Assembly: GCF_005937885.2 (NCBI RefSeq)
Contig: NZ_CP042176.1
Location: forward strand, 5,637,501-5,701,500
Source: Bradyrhizobium sp. KBS0727
GTDB taxonomy: Bacteria; Pseudomonadota; Alphaproteobacteria; Rhizobiales; Xanthobacteraceae
Reading direction: 5' to 3'
DNA: 64,000 bases
Part shown: in pieces, positions 26,310-34,273 of the stretch
Layout: each line of letters opens with the position of its first letter
Position numbering within the stretch: position 1 is the stretch's first letter
Translations under genes and position numbers: made by a program
Notes under the pieces: model-generated
Told to the model about the DNA's origin: nothing
The model's input: the letters and a program-made list of their open reading frames with translations, nothing else
Database searches by the model: none

Positions 26310-26903
26310 TTACCGCGGCTTTTCGTTGAGTTGATAGGTAAGATGCGCCTTCACCGTCGGCCATTCGCTGGCGATGATGCTGTAAACCACGGTATCGCGC
26401 AACGTGCCGTTCGGCGCGATCTGGTGGCTGCGTAAAATGCCGTCCTGCTTGGCGCCGAGCCGCTCGATGCCGCGCCGACTCTGGTGATTGAAGAAATGCG
26501 TGCGGAACTCGACCGCGATGCAATTCATCTTCTCGAACGCATGGGTCAACAGCAGCAGCTTGCATTGCGTATTGACCGCGCTGCGCTGCACGCGCTTGGC
26601 ATACCAGGTCGAACCGATCTCGACGCGGCGGTTGGCGGCATCGACGTTCATGTAGGTCGTCATGCCCGCGATCTTGCCGTCGGCATCGTAAACCGTGAAC
26701 GGCAGCATCGCGCCGGCGGCGAGCAGACCAAGCCGGCGATCGATTTCCTTGCGCATGCCTTCCGGCGTGGGAACGGCGGTATACCAGAGCTTCCACAGGT
26801 CGCCGTCGCCGACGGCTTCCGTGAGCCCGTCGCATTGATCTTGCGACAACGGCTCGAGCCGCGCGTGTTCGCCGCGCAAGGTGACAGGTTCAAGGAAGGG
26901 CAT
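26310..26903 (-). CDS. GNAT family N-acetyltransferase, RimJ/RimL type
   Basis: 197 residues from MPFLEPVTLRGEHARLEPLS, the usual opening of RimJ/RimL-like proteins ('L.G....LEPL...'). The acetyl-CoA region is marked by 'GMTTYMNVDAANRRVEIGSTWYAKRVQRSAVN' with beta-4/beta-5 and 'HQSRRGIERLGAKQDGILRSHQ' for beta-6. It would acetylate an amine or N-terminus; the real substrate is not predictable. It is the first gene of a pair with the GMC oxidoreductase. Confidence 0.9.
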   Translation of the reverse strand: MPFLEPVTLRGEHARLEPLSQDQCDGLTEAVGDGDLWKLWYTAVPTPEGMRKEIDRRLGLLAAGAMLPFTVYDADGKIAGMTTYMNVDAANRRVEIGSTWYAKRVQRSAVNTQCKLLLLTHAFEKMNCIAVEFRTHFFNHQSRRGIERLGAKQDGILRSHQIAPNGTLRDTVVYSIIASEWPTVKAHLTYQLNEKPR

Positions 26904-26916
26904 TTAAAACTCCTCT

Positions 26917-27025
26917 CCTCATCCTGAGGAGCGCTTCACTTGAAGCGCGTCTCGAAGGATGAGGCCATTGCCAGGGCCTCATGGTTCGAGACGCGTCGCA
27001 AGCGCGACGCTCCTCACCATGAGGG
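26917..27025. repeat. Palindromic repeat, 'CCTCATCCTGAGGAGC...CCATGAGG' type
   Basis: CCTCATCCTGAGGAGCGCTT pairs with AAGCGCG.../GCGACGCTCCTCACCATGAGG, with inner arms 'GCGCGTCTCGAAGGATGAGG' and 'CCTCATGGTTCGAGACGCG'. It fills the gap between the SMP-30 gene and the acetyltransferase gene. Confidence 0.7.
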
Positions 27026-27044
27026 TTGATCATATCGCTCGCCG

Positions 27045-27974
27045 TCACTTATTCAAAAAATTCAGCGCCAGCCCGGGCCGCGCCCAGTCCATCGCGACCA
27101 GTTCGCCCCTGCCTGATAGCGTGATGTAGGCCGTCTTCAGATCGGGGCCGCCGAAGGCGATGTTGGTGGTCATGCGGTCGCCGGTCTCGACCTGCTCGAC
27201 GATTTTGCCATCGGGCGCGATCACCGAGATACAGCCCGAGATCAGCGTCGCGACGCAGACATTGCCGGAGGCTTCCACGGCCAGCGAATCGAACATCTGG
27301 TAGCCGCCGAGACCCGCGATCGGCTTGCCGCGTTCGCCGCGATAAATCGGATCGCGCGGCTTGACCTCGCCGGGCGCGGCAAGATCGAACGCCCACAGCC
27401 GCGCCGTCGGCGTCTCCGCCACATAGACGGTGTTCTCGTCCGGCGACAGGCCGATGCCGTTGGCGGGCATCATGCCGAACGCGCCTTCGACGATCTCCTT
27501 CATGCCGGGCTTGATGTAGTAAAACGCGCCGACATCCATGTCGCGGGCGCGGCGCTTGCCGAGATCAGTGAACCAGAGTCCGCCGTGCTTGTCGAATACC
27601 AGGTCGTTCGGCCCCTTCAGCGGATGCTCGCCGACTCTATCGATCACGGTCTCGACCTTGCCGGTGGCGAGATCGACGCGCTGGATCGAGCCACCGATAT
27701 ATTCGGCCGCCGACGGCGGGCCCGGCATGAAGGTATTGCGGGTCGGAATCCAGCTAAAGCCGCCGTTATTGCAGACGTACATCTTGCCGTCAGGACCGAG
27801 GGCTGCGCCATTGGGGCCGCCCAGGATTTCCGCGACCACTTCCTTGCGGCCATCCGGCCAGACCCGCGTCAGCCTTTTGCCGCGGATTTCGACCAGCACC
27901 ACCGAGCCGTCGGGCATGACGACGGGCCCTTCCGGAAATTCCAGATCGGTGGCGATTACGCGAACATTGGCCAT
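27045..27974 (-). CDS. SMP-30/gluconolactonase-type beta-propeller hydrolase
   Basis: 309 residues from MANVRVIATDLEFPEGPV; GGGAGGATTTC gives a strong ribosome-binding site six bases from the ATG. 'LEFPEGPVVMPDGSVVLVEI', 'GGPNGAALGPDGKMYVCNNGG', 'KGPNDLVFDKHGGLWFTD' and 'GIGLSPDENTVYVAET' are successive blades of the six-bladed propeller, with Glu, Asn and Asp at the calcium/active site. It should hydrolyse a sugar lactone or related ester. No sugar dehydrogenase is in this part of the window. Confidence 0.92.
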   Translation of the reverse strand: MANVRVIATDLEFPEGPVVMPDGSVVLVEIRGKRLTRVWPDGRKEVVAEILGGPNGAALGPDGKMYVCNNGGFSWIPTRNTFMPGPPSAAEYIGGSIQRVDLATGKVETVIDRVGEHPLKGPNDLVFDKHGGLWFTDLGKRRARDMDVGAFYYIKPGMKEIVEGAFGMMPANGIGLSPDENTVYVAETPTARLWAFDLAAPGEVKPRDPIYRGERGKPIAGLGGYQMFDSLAVEASGNVCVATLISGCISVIAPDGKIVEQVETGDRMTTNIAFGGPDLKTAYITLSGRGELVAMDWARPGLALNFLNK

Positions 27975-28946
27975 GAAATCCTCCCGGCTTGCTTCGGCTG
28001 CAGGCGGATTCCAGCTCGATCCCCGCACGCGCAACATTTCGTTGCCCCAGTTATGGCAAAGTCGCCTGGGCTTGCCAACCCGAGCGCCTGCGCAACAGGT
28101 ATTCTGGCGCGTACAGCGAAAAGCGGACGTTTGGCTTGCAAACATGGCTTTGCGATCTCGCGGCGCAATGCGCCCGGAGTTTTGCTGGAAACCTTGCCCT
28201 CGGAAATCAGAGGGCGCAGGGAAGACCGGGTGCGCGCTGCACCCGCGGTCTCGCGTGCGATTGCACAAAACAAAGTGCACACGAGCATACAGGTCAGCGG
28301 AGAACACTCCGGCCTTCCCTGCGCAATGGCTTTACGGCTTACTTCGCGCTCGCCCCGGTGACCGGCTTTCTTGCCACCGTCATTCCTGAGAAGTGTTTGC
28401 TTCCCGCGAAACTTGACGCCAGCACCGGGGCGTCAGGCCCACACGACTTCACCGTACGCTCACGCCGCGCTCGTCAGTCGCAGCATCAGCGTCCACCGCT
28501 ACCCGCCCCTCGTTCGCGACGATGGCCAACGCCCCTTTGGTGGGACAGGATGGCGGGAGTTGGTAAGGTGTTTCTACCTGACATGCCAAGAAGAGAATTT
28601 TTTGATGGAGGGATTGACCAACGTGTTGGGCTGATTTGCCCGTCGGGTTGCAATTAGCGCCGCTTGCCGGGGCAACGAAACAATCTGTAGATGGGGTAAC
28701 GGGCCCGCTACCCCATCTACGCATCGTGGAGCTAGCGATAGCGTACGTCGCCGCTTTGTCGACCGTGAGTGATGGATTACACTATCGCTGATCCAATCTC
28801 CGCCCGCTCCTTGCATTTTCAGCCTCGATAGGTTTAAAGCCCGCTGAGTTTATGAGCACCGGCATGAACGAGAACGCGTCGCGACGTCGTCACGAACAAA
28901 GTGAGACGCCCGGTGTGGCACGGATGCTTCTCCAAAGGAACCTATC
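27975..28946. other. Long region (about 970 bp) with no credible gene
   Basis: Several open frames cross it, but none has a good start, ribosome-binding site or protein-like composition. The stretch at about 28180-28480 (containing 'ACACGAGCATACAGGTCAGC') looks like a long non-coding repeat I associate with Bradyrhizobium genomes, which I cannot confirm here. The right part holds the palindrome at 28687-28720 and the HU promoter. Confidence 0.5.
28687..28720. repeat. 34-bp near-perfect palindrome upstream of the HU gene
   Basis: GTAGATGGGGTA pairs with TACCCCATCTAC over 12 bp; the ten-base loop ACGGGCCCGC is itself almost self-complementary, so the whole element is a palindrome with one mismatch. 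No T-run follows. It lies 226 bp before the HU start. Confidence 0.7.
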
Positions 28947-29243
28947 ATGGCAAAGATGACCAAGAACCAATTGATCGATGCAATTGCAGAGGCAACACAG
29001 ATCTCCAAGGGAGATGTAAAGTCCGTCGTGGAGCAGATGGCGACCGTCGGCTACAAGGAATTGAATGAAGCAGGCGAGTTCGTTATTCCCGGCTTCGTCA
29101 AAATGTCCGTCGTGCACAAGCCTGCTACCGAGGCCCGCAGCGGGATCAATCCCTTTACGAAAGAGCCAATGGAGTTCGCGGCCAAGCCGGCCAGCAAGTC
29201 GGTCAAGGCATCTCCGCTGAAGGTCGTAAAAGACGCTGTTTAA
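28947..29243 (+). CDS. HU family DNA-binding protein
   Basis: 98 residues. 'MTKNQLIDAIAEATQISKGDVKSVVEQM' is the helical dimerisation part and 'GYKELNEAGEFVIPGFVKMSVVHKPATEARSGINPFTKEP' the beta arm with the conserved 'R.G.NP' DNA-intercalating tip. It is longer than canonical HU by a Lys/Ala-rich C-terminal tail ('FAAKPASKSVKASPLKVVKDAV'). It compacts or bends DNA. AAAGGAACC precedes the ATG. It is a secondary HU-like gene rather than hupB. Confidence 0.93.
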   Translation: MAKMTKNQLIDAIAEATQISKGDVKSVVEQMATVGYKELNEAGEFVIPGFVKMSVVHKPATEARSGINPFTKEPMEFAAKPASKSVKASPLKVVKDAV

Positions 29244-29252
29244 CTGAGGGGG

Positions 29253-29345
29253 TTATTCTCGGGCCGGGATCCATATCTCCAGCGCGCCATTGCCGATCGC
29301 CGGATCGAACTTCTCGTCGTAGCGCTCGAAGTTCGGCACGTCGGC
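29253..29345 (-). pseudogene. Duplicated 3' fragment of the AraC/GyrI regulator gene
   Basis: About 90 bp, read on the minus strand, encodes 'PNFERYDEKFDPAIGNGALE' and ends 'IWIPARE' plus stop. It matches the last 30 codons of the intact gene at 30175-31011 ('PNFERYDEKFDPATGNGGLE', 'IWIPVRE' plus stop). Upstream of that the similarity stops abruptly, so it is a remnant of a duplication, not a gene. Confidence 0.85.
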
Positions 29346-29403
29346 CTGCTTTCCCGCAGGAACCAAACCACCGCCGCGGCTTTAATTCACAGGAGGTGGT
29401 CCC

Positions 29404-29538
29404 ATGGAACACGATCCTTCTGTCGATCATACCCTTCAAGAAGCGCCGCCGACCGAAACCGAACGAAAGATGGGCATGCTGACCACGGGCGTCATTGCGC
29501 TCCTGGTCGTCGGAACCGCGATCTACTGGATGGCGTAG
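29404..29538 (+). CDS. 44-residue single-pass membrane protein
   Basis: Begins MEHDPSVDHTLQEAPP. The ATG follows a near-perfect Shine-Dalgarno, AGGAGGT, five bases away. An acidic, Pro-containing N-terminus (about 20 residues) precedes one membrane helix 'MLTTGVIALLVVGTAIYWMA' that runs to the end. Such tiny proteins often modulate larger membrane complexes, but no partner is visible. The strong ribosome-binding site is the main reason to believe it. Confidence 0.6.
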   Translation: MEHDPSVDHTLQEAPPTETERKMGMLTTGVIALLVVGTAIYWMA

Positions 29539-29903
29539 CCACGGTACGCGAAGGGCCCGCCGAACCCGCTCCATACCCCGCCGAAAAAGCGAGGGGTGGC
29601 GAGATTATTTTGAAGACGCCGGCTCGACGGGCAATCTTCCTGGCCGGACTTATCGGTGCAGTGCTCCTGGTGCTGGTCCGCTGAGTTTCACCGACCACCC
29701 GGCCTCGACCGACACGGCGCTAGCAAGCTTCATCACTGCTTGTCGTAACGCGCTACCGCTCTTGCGGATAAAGTCATCCTTCCGCAGCCAACAAATCGAC
29801 AAAACTCTCGCGGAATCGTGAGGCTGTCGACGGCGCCGCCCGGTGACAAATTGTCCAGGAACCAAATTCACCCGTCGGCGTTTTTGCCCGCGGCAGGATT
29901 TAG
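29539..29903. other. 365-bp region with no clear gene
   Basis: It contains a 24-residue hydrophobic reading frame from TTG at 29610 to TGA at 29684 ('ARRAIFLAGLIGAVLLVLVR') with no well-placed ribosome-binding site, which I do not call. Otherwise nothing stands out. Confidence 0.4.
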
Positions 29904-30080
29904 ATGTTTTGCAGGTTTTCAAATCTGGCTGTGCTTTGCATCGCCCTTGCGGCGGCGGCGGGGATGCTGGCTTGGGTTGCCACCATTGCGATCAATGTCT
30001 TGCTGGATTCGCCCGGCGGTAGTGCGGCAGCGGTAAGGATCATTACGCCCGTGAACGAGAGTGGACCAAACAGGAACTGA
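29904..30080 (+). CDS. 58-residue membrane protein, hypothetical
   Basis: Begins MFCRFSNLAVLCIALAAA; AGGA lies five bases upstream of the ATG. One long hydrophobic stretch ('LAVLCIALAAAAGMLAWVAT', continuing 'IAINVLL') gives a membrane helix or uncleaved signal anchor, with a short polar tail 'RIITPVNESGPNRN'. Not recognised. It converges on the AraC/GyrI gene. Confidence 0.45.
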   Translation: MFCRFSNLAVLCIALAAAAGMLAWVATIAINVLLDSPGGSAAAVRIITPVNESGPNRN

Positions 30081-30174
30081 CGCGGGCTCGCGGAATTATT
30101 CGTTCGTGCCGGCCGCCCCGGCACATCCCCTGCGACGACGGCCCTGGTGCTTCCCCGAACCGGGGCCGTTCCTT

Positions 30175-31011
30175 TTACTCCCTCACCGGTATCCATATCT
30201 CCAGCCCGCCGTTGCCGGTCGCCGGATCGAACTTCTCGTCGTAGCGCTCGAAGTTCGGCGCATCGGCGGCCTTCATGCCTGAGATCGGCAGCCAGTGATT
30301 CCAGATCGTATTGACGGTGCGGCGGATGGTCGAAATGTGTTCGGCGTGGGTGAACACCGCGTATTTCTGTTCGGGAATCCGCACGCGGGAAAATTCGCGC
30401 GGCAGGTCGGAGAAATCGGCGACCTCGACGCCGGCGATGTAATCGAAATTTCCGGCGTCGTCGCCGTTGCAGCAGACGCCATAGGCCACCGTGCCGATCC
30501 GCCCCGGGATATGATCGACGGACTGGTGAAACCGCTGCCACTGGTTCGGAATACCGGCGCCGCCATTCTCGTGGGTGCAGCGCTCGCTGATCCCGGCGAC
30601 CAGCAACGGCCTGGAGGTTTCGAAGCGCGGGGCCTTGAGATGATCGAGTGCGGTTGAATTCATGACGATGGGCTCCTGTAGCCTGAGGTGATCGAGGCAC
30701 GTTGCGGTGCGGACCGCTTCGGGCGTTACGCCGAAATGATCGCGGAACGCGCGGGTGAAGGCTTCGTGGGAGCTGTAGTCCGCATCCAGCGCCAGGCTGA
30801 GAATGTCAGGCGCGCCGGCGGCCAATGCACGCGCCGCCTTGCTCAGGCGGCGCGCACGCACATAGCGCATCACCGAAAGCCCGGTCGCGGCGCCGAACGC
30901 CCGCACCAGATGGAAGCGCGAGACACCGCTGACGCCGGCGATCTCGTCGAGCGTCAACGGCGCGGCAAGATGGCTTTCGATGTACCAGAGCGCCTTCTGG
31001 GCAGGATTCAT
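30175..31011 (-). CDS. AraC family regulator with C-terminal GyrI-like effector domain
   Basis: 278 residues. The N-terminal half carries two helix-turn-helix motifs of the AraC type ('LTLDEIAGVSGVSRFHLVRAFG' and 'DILSLALDADYSSHEAFTRAF'). The C-terminal half (about 120-278) is a GyrI/BmrR-like ligand pocket ('PLLVAGISERCTHENG... YDEKFDPATGNGGLEIWIPV'). The layout resembles Rob/SbmC-type regulators of drug or stress response. No target gene is adjacent. A copy of its last 30 codons lies about 0.9 kb away at 29253. Confidence 0.92.
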   Translation of the reverse strand: MNPAQKALWYIESHLAAPLTLDEIAGVSGVSRFHLVRAFGAATGLSVMRYVRARRLSKAARALAAGAPDILSLALDADYSSHEAFTRAFRDHFGVTPEAVRTATCLDHLRLQEPIVMNSTALDHLKAPRFETSRPLLVAGISERCTHENGGAGIPNQWQRFHQSVDHIPGRIGTVAYGVCCNGDDAGNFDYIAGVEVADFSDLPREFSRVRIPEQKYAVFTHAEHISTIRRTVNTIWNHWLPISGMKAADAPNFERYDEKFDPATGNGGLEIWIPVRE

Positions 31012-31141
31012 GGACGACAGCTTTCGTTCGAAGCAGTGCCATCATGATCGTTTGGCCGGTGCCTCGTTTGACAGTACTTGCTCCCTCGGATCGGAACACC
31101 GCTTGTTCCGCCTTGCGGAAATTGGCGAATACTTCCTTGTA

Positions 31142-31230
31142 TGACGCGTTTTCTGCGCAGATAAGTCTACGCAATCTGCGTAAACTTGATTGCTTTGCGA
31201 ACCGGTACCCACTTCGCTCGAAAACGCTCT
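31142..31230. repeat. GCGTTTTC/GAAAACGC dispersed repeat, copy 4 (long form)
   Basis: 89 bp, TGACGCGTTTTC ... CAGATAAGTCTACGCAATCT ... CGAACCGG ... CTCGAAAACGCTCT. It is about 85 percent identical to copy 1 and shares its internal block. Confidence 0.8.
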
Positions 31231-31358
31231 AAAAGCTGCGCTGGTAACATAGTCCCAATCGTGCATACTCCCTGCCTGCATTGAATCCGACGGCTCACCA
31301 AGCTGCCCCACAATAAAGACTGCAAGAGCCTCGGCCAGCACGTCAGGGAGGACGATTA

Positions 31359-32588
31359 ATGCGCTACCGTGTCTTGAATCATGTCACATCCGTTGCGCTT
31401 GCGGGACTGTTCGCCATAGCGGTCGCAAGCTCAGCCAACGCCCAGAAGAAATACGACCCGGGTGCGACCGATACCGAGATCAAGATCGGCAACATCATGC
31501 CCTATTCGGGGCCTGCGTCCGCCTATGCGACGATCGGCAAGACCGAAGCCGCCTACTTCAACAAGATCAATTCCGAAGGCGGCATCAACGGCCGCAAGAT
31601 CAACTTCATCAGCTATGACGACGGCTACAGCCCGCCGAAGATGGTGGAGCAGGCGCGCAAACTGGTCGAAAGTGACGAGGTGCTGCTGATCTTCAATCCG
31701 CTCGGCACCCCCGGCAACACCGCCATTCAGAAATACATGAATGCGAAAAAAGTGCCGCAGATCTTCGTGTCGACCGGTGCGGCGAAATGGAACGATCCGA
31801 AGAATTTCCCGTGGACGATGGGCTGGCAACCGAGCTACCAGGTCGAGGCCCGCATCTACGCCAAGTACATTCTGCAGAACCATCCCGGCAAGACCATCGG
31901 GGTGCTCTATCAGAATGACGACTTCGGCAAGGACTACGTGATCGGGCTGCGCGAAGGGCTCGGCGACCAGGCCAACAAGCTGATCGTCGTCGAAAGCTCC
32001 TACGAGACCTCGTCGCCGACAGTGGATTCGCAGGTGGTGCAGATCAAGGGCGCCAATCCCGATATCTTCATCAACATCTCGACGCCGAAATTCGCGGCGC
32101 AAGCGATCAAGAAGCTCGGCGAGCTGAAATGGACTCCGATCCATTTCCTGACCAACGTCTCCGTCTCCGTCGGCAGCGTCATGAAGCCCGCCGGGTACGA
32201 GAACGGCCAGGGCATCCTCAGCGCCGCCTATCTCAAGGACCCGAAGGACCCGCAGTGGAAGAACGACCCGGGCATGAACGAATGGCGCGCCTTCATGACC
32301 AAGTGGTATCCCGAAGGCGACCAGGAAGACGCCGCGACCACCTTCGGCTACGGCGTGGCCCAGGGCATCGTCCAGGTGCTGAAACAGTGCGGCGACGACC
32401 TCACCCGCGAGAATGTCATGAAGCAGGCGGCCAACCTGAACTTCGAGCTCGGCGTCTACCTGCCCGGCACCAAGATCAAGACCAGCCCGACGGATTTTGC
32501 CCCGCTCGAACAGCTTCAGATGATGAGGTTCAAGGGCGAAAGCTGGGAATTGTTCGGACCGCTGATGTCAGGCGAGAAGAATTCGTAG
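31359..32588 (+). CDS. ABC transporter substrate-binding protein, branched-chain amino acid (LivK) type
   Basis: 409 residues with a signal peptide ('VASSANAQ', cleavage near residue 28). 'IKIGNIMPYSGPASAYATIG' is the usual strand-loop opening of Peripla_BP_6 proteins, with 'GGINGRKINFISYDDGYSP' and 'GNTAIQKYMNAKKVPQIFVSTGAAKW' following. It captures an amino acid or aromatic acid in the periplasm. No permease or ATPase gene is adjacent, so it is an orphan using transporter parts elsewhere. A modular repeat follows. Confidence 0.93.
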   Translation: MRYRVLNHVTSVALAGLFAIAVASSANAQKKYDPGATDTEIKIGNIMPYSGPASAYATIGKTEAAYFNKINSEGGINGRKINFISYDDGYSPPKMVEQARKLVESDEVLLIFNPLGTPGNTAIQKYMNAKKVPQIFVSTGAAKWNDPKNFPWTMGWQPSYQVEARIYAKYILQNHPGKTIGVLYQNDDFGKDYVIGLREGLGDQANKLIVVESSYETSSPTVDSQVVQIKGANPDIFINISTPKFAAQAIKKLGELKWTPIHFLTNVSVSVGSVMKPAGYENGQGILSAAYLKDPKDPQWKNDPGMNEWRAFMTKWYPEGDQEDAATTFGYGVAQGIVQVLKQCGDDLTRENVMKQAANLNFELGVYLPGTKIKTSPTDFAPLEQLQMMRFKGESWELFGPLMSGEKNS

Positions 32589-32605
32589 GGCGGAACTCTC
32601 TCCCC

Positions 32606-32728
32606 GTCATTCCGGGATGGTGCGTTAGCACCAGACCTCAGGGGTGCAATTGCACCCCGGGGAATCTCGAGATTCTCCGATGTGCAATTGCACATCGGAG
32701 TTCGCGCTAACGCGCGCCCCGGAATGAC
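32606..32728. repeat. Modular GTCATTCCGGG repeat, copy B (123 bp)
   Basis: Outer arms as in copy A, plus perfect inner hairpins GGGGTGCAATTGCACCCC, AATCTCGAGATT, and CTCCGATG...CATCGGAG around TGCAATTGCA, and GCGCTAACGCGC. It is the largest copy and has the most modules. Confidence 0.82.
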
Positions 32729-32736
32729 GACATCAA

Positions 32737-33135
32737 CTACTTCCCGCCATCCTTCACCGCCGGCGCCGCGTCCTTGGCCGGCGGCGCGTCGGCCTTCTTC
32801 TTCAGATCCTCGTCCGTCTTCTTCTGCGCCGCCTGCAAGTCACCGACGGTCTTCAGCAAGCCCACGACCGTGCCCTTCAGTCCCTCGATCTGCCGGTTGG
32901 CCGCGTCGATCTTCTGCTGGTGGTCCAGCGTCAGCTTCGTGATCGTCTTCTGCAGGAAATCGACATTGCTCTGCAGGCAGCTGGTCCGCCGCTCCATGGT
33001 TTTCTCGACGGTGCAAATTTCGATGCCGGGAACGTCCTGCGCGTAAAGCGCCGCAGGAAAACCGGCCATCCACAGCACGGCCAGGACAGTCGTCAAGGCA
33101 GGCATCATGGCAGTCGTCGCAGTACGGGCGATCAT
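32737..33135 (-). CDS. Exported coiled-coil protein, hypothetical
   Basis: 132 residues from MIARTATTAMM; GAGGATTTG puts a good ribosome-binding site at this ATG rather than at one six codons earlier. Signal peptide ends 'AALYAQ'. 'DVPGIEICTVEKTMERRTSCLQ' has two Cys; a heptad region 'SNVDFLQKTITKLTLDHQQK' continues as coiled coil to about residue 105, followed by a Lys/Ala/Pro-rich tail. Probably a small periplasmic trimeric or dimeric protein. Not recognised. Confidence 0.72.
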   Translation of the reverse strand: MIARTATTAMMPALTTVLAVLWMAGFPAALYAQDVPGIEICTVEKTMERRTSCLQSNVDFLQKTITKLTLDHQQKIDAANRQIEGLKGTVVGLLKTVGDLQAAQKKTDEDLKKKADAPPAKDAAPAVKDGGK

Positions 33136-33165
33136 CAAATCCTCGTTCGACATTCAGTCTTAGTT

Positions 33166-33216
33166 TCGACGTGTTTTCTTTCCGCGAACCGGTACCCGCC
33201 TCGCCCGAAAACGGTA
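33166..33216. repeat. GCGTTTTC/GAAAACGC dispersed repeat, copy 5 (short form)
   Basis: TTCGACGTGTTTTC ... CCGCGAACCGGTACCCG ... CGCCCGAAAACGGTAT. The most diverged copy. Confidence 0.68.
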
Positions 33217-33386
33217 TCACGGCAATTTGCGCGAAGCCCGCCGCCGGCGCCAGAGATACCACACTGATACCTCATTCCAGCGCTGTGCTTCGGCCGTTAC
33301 GGACGATGAATTTAGCCGCGGAACTCGAACCCCAAGGGTTTTGCCCCCAAGGGGGTTTGCGGGCCCCGGCAGTGGAGATTGATTAG

Positions 33387-33602
33387 ATGGCAACGCGTGA
33401 AAAGCGGCTGGCGCAATTCGACGGCAGCGGCGAGCCACCCTCGGATCAACCGGTGGAGGTGCTTTGCGAGGATCACAGCGGCACCTATCAGCTTCCATTC
33501 GTCTGCCGCTGGATCGACGGCCAATGGCGCAATGACAAGACCGGTGGCGCCGTCGAGGCCACCGTGGTCGGTTGGCGACTGCCGCGCGGCAATTCGCTGT
33601 AG
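33387..33602 (+). CDS. Small conserved-looking protein of unknown function
   Basis: 71 residues from MATREKRLAQFDGSG, with GGAG nine bases upstream. It looks like a small beta-rich soluble protein: 'PVEVLCEDHSGTYQLPFVCRW' and 'IDGQWRNDKTGGAVEATVVGWR' contain Trp and Cys pairs. No signal peptide and no recognised family. Confidence 0.6.
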   Translation: MATREKRLAQFDGSGEPPSDQPVEVLCEDHSGTYQLPFVCRWIDGQWRNDKTGGAVEATVVGWRLPRGNSL

Positions 33603-33695
33603 GACAAAGCCGCGGCCCGCGTATTGTGCCAGAACGCGACGGGCTTGGGTGTCGTGTTAAGGTTCGGAACGTGGAAAGAACGAACCGCGCCCGAA

Positions 33696-33833
33696 TCACT
33701 GCTTTAGCGCTGTACTCGGCTGTTCACGGCTAGATATCGGCCAAAATCCGAGGCGGCGCCCCACATACAGCACGACGATAAAGGGCCACAGCCAGCGGCC
33801 GACGACAAAGGTTAATTCCTCCTGGGATGACAT
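33696..33833 (-). CDS. 45-residue single-pass membrane protein
   Basis: Begins MSSQEELTFVVGRWLW. The ATG is 5 bp after the cupin stop codon, with GGAAG inside the end of that gene, so translation is probably coupled to it. One membrane helix spans 'VGRWLWPFIVVLYVGRRLGF' followed by a polar tail. Function unknown. Confidence 0.5.
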   Translation of the reverse strand: MSSQEELTFVVGRWLWPFIVVLYVGRRLGFWPISSREQPSTALKQ

Positions 33834-33838
33834 GGCGG

Positions 33839-34273
33839 TCACTTCCAGGGCGTTACAGGCGGCACCTTGTCGGTGGCCGGCGGCATGTCGACGGTCTTGA
33901 AGTCCGCCGGACTGACGATTTCGAGATACTCCATGTCCGGCGAGTAATCGTAGAGGTAATGCGTGATGCCGGGCCGCTGATGCACCACATCGCCGGCCTG
34001 CACCAGGGTCGGCTTGTCCTCGTACATGAAGCGGGCCCAGCCCTTCATCATGATGACGATCTGGAAGTCGCATTCATGCTTGTGCCAGCCGGTACCATCC
34101 TCGGGCGGCATCTCGGGATTGGCCTTGACGAGGTGACAGATCACCTGGCCGCCAGTGGCGGAGGCGATGCCGAGATCGCGATACAGGAAGAAATCGCGCA
34201 GACCGCCGCCGGTGAATTCGGTGTCGGTCGGTTTGACGTGGGAGAATTTGCTGACGACGGCGTGCTGATTCAT
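33839..34273 (-). CDS. Cupin-domain protein
   Basis: 144 residues from MNQHAVVSKFSHVKP; GGAGG lies five bases before the ATG. The double-stranded beta-helix motif 1 is 'GWHKHECDFQIVIMMKGWARF' (HxH...E-like metal ligands) and motif 2 'DVVHQRPGITHYLYDYSPDMEYLEI' with the second His. The N-terminal 'FTGGGLRDFFLYRDLGI' is seen in cupins annotated as anthranilate/ectoine-synthase-like or lyase-like; catalytic role is not evident. Confidence 0.87.
   Translation of the reverse strand: MNQHAVVSKFSHVKPTDTEFTGGGLRDFFLYRDLGIASATGGQVICHLVKANPEMPPEDGTGWHKHECDFQIVIMMKGWARFMYEDKPTLVQAGDVVHQRPGITHYLYDYSPDMEYLEIVSPADFKTVDMPPATDKVPPVTPWK

Noticed and set aside
27989..28657. Overlapping open frames in the gene-free region
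   Set aside because: Frames on both strands overlap without start signals and have repeat-like composition.
28905..28935. Possible -24/-12 promoter (TGGCACGGATGCTTC) before the HU gene
   Set aside because: The -24 part matches but the -12 GC element is missing and the spacing leaves too little leader.
29610..29684. 24-residue hydrophobic frame from TTG
   Set aside because: Membrane-like sequence but no properly spaced ribosome-binding site and a rare start codon; not called as a gene.
12381..33216. GCGTTTTC repeats as a CRISPR or plasmid-type iteron array
   Set aside because: Copies are kilobases apart, unequal in length and not regularly spaced; no spacers or cas genes.
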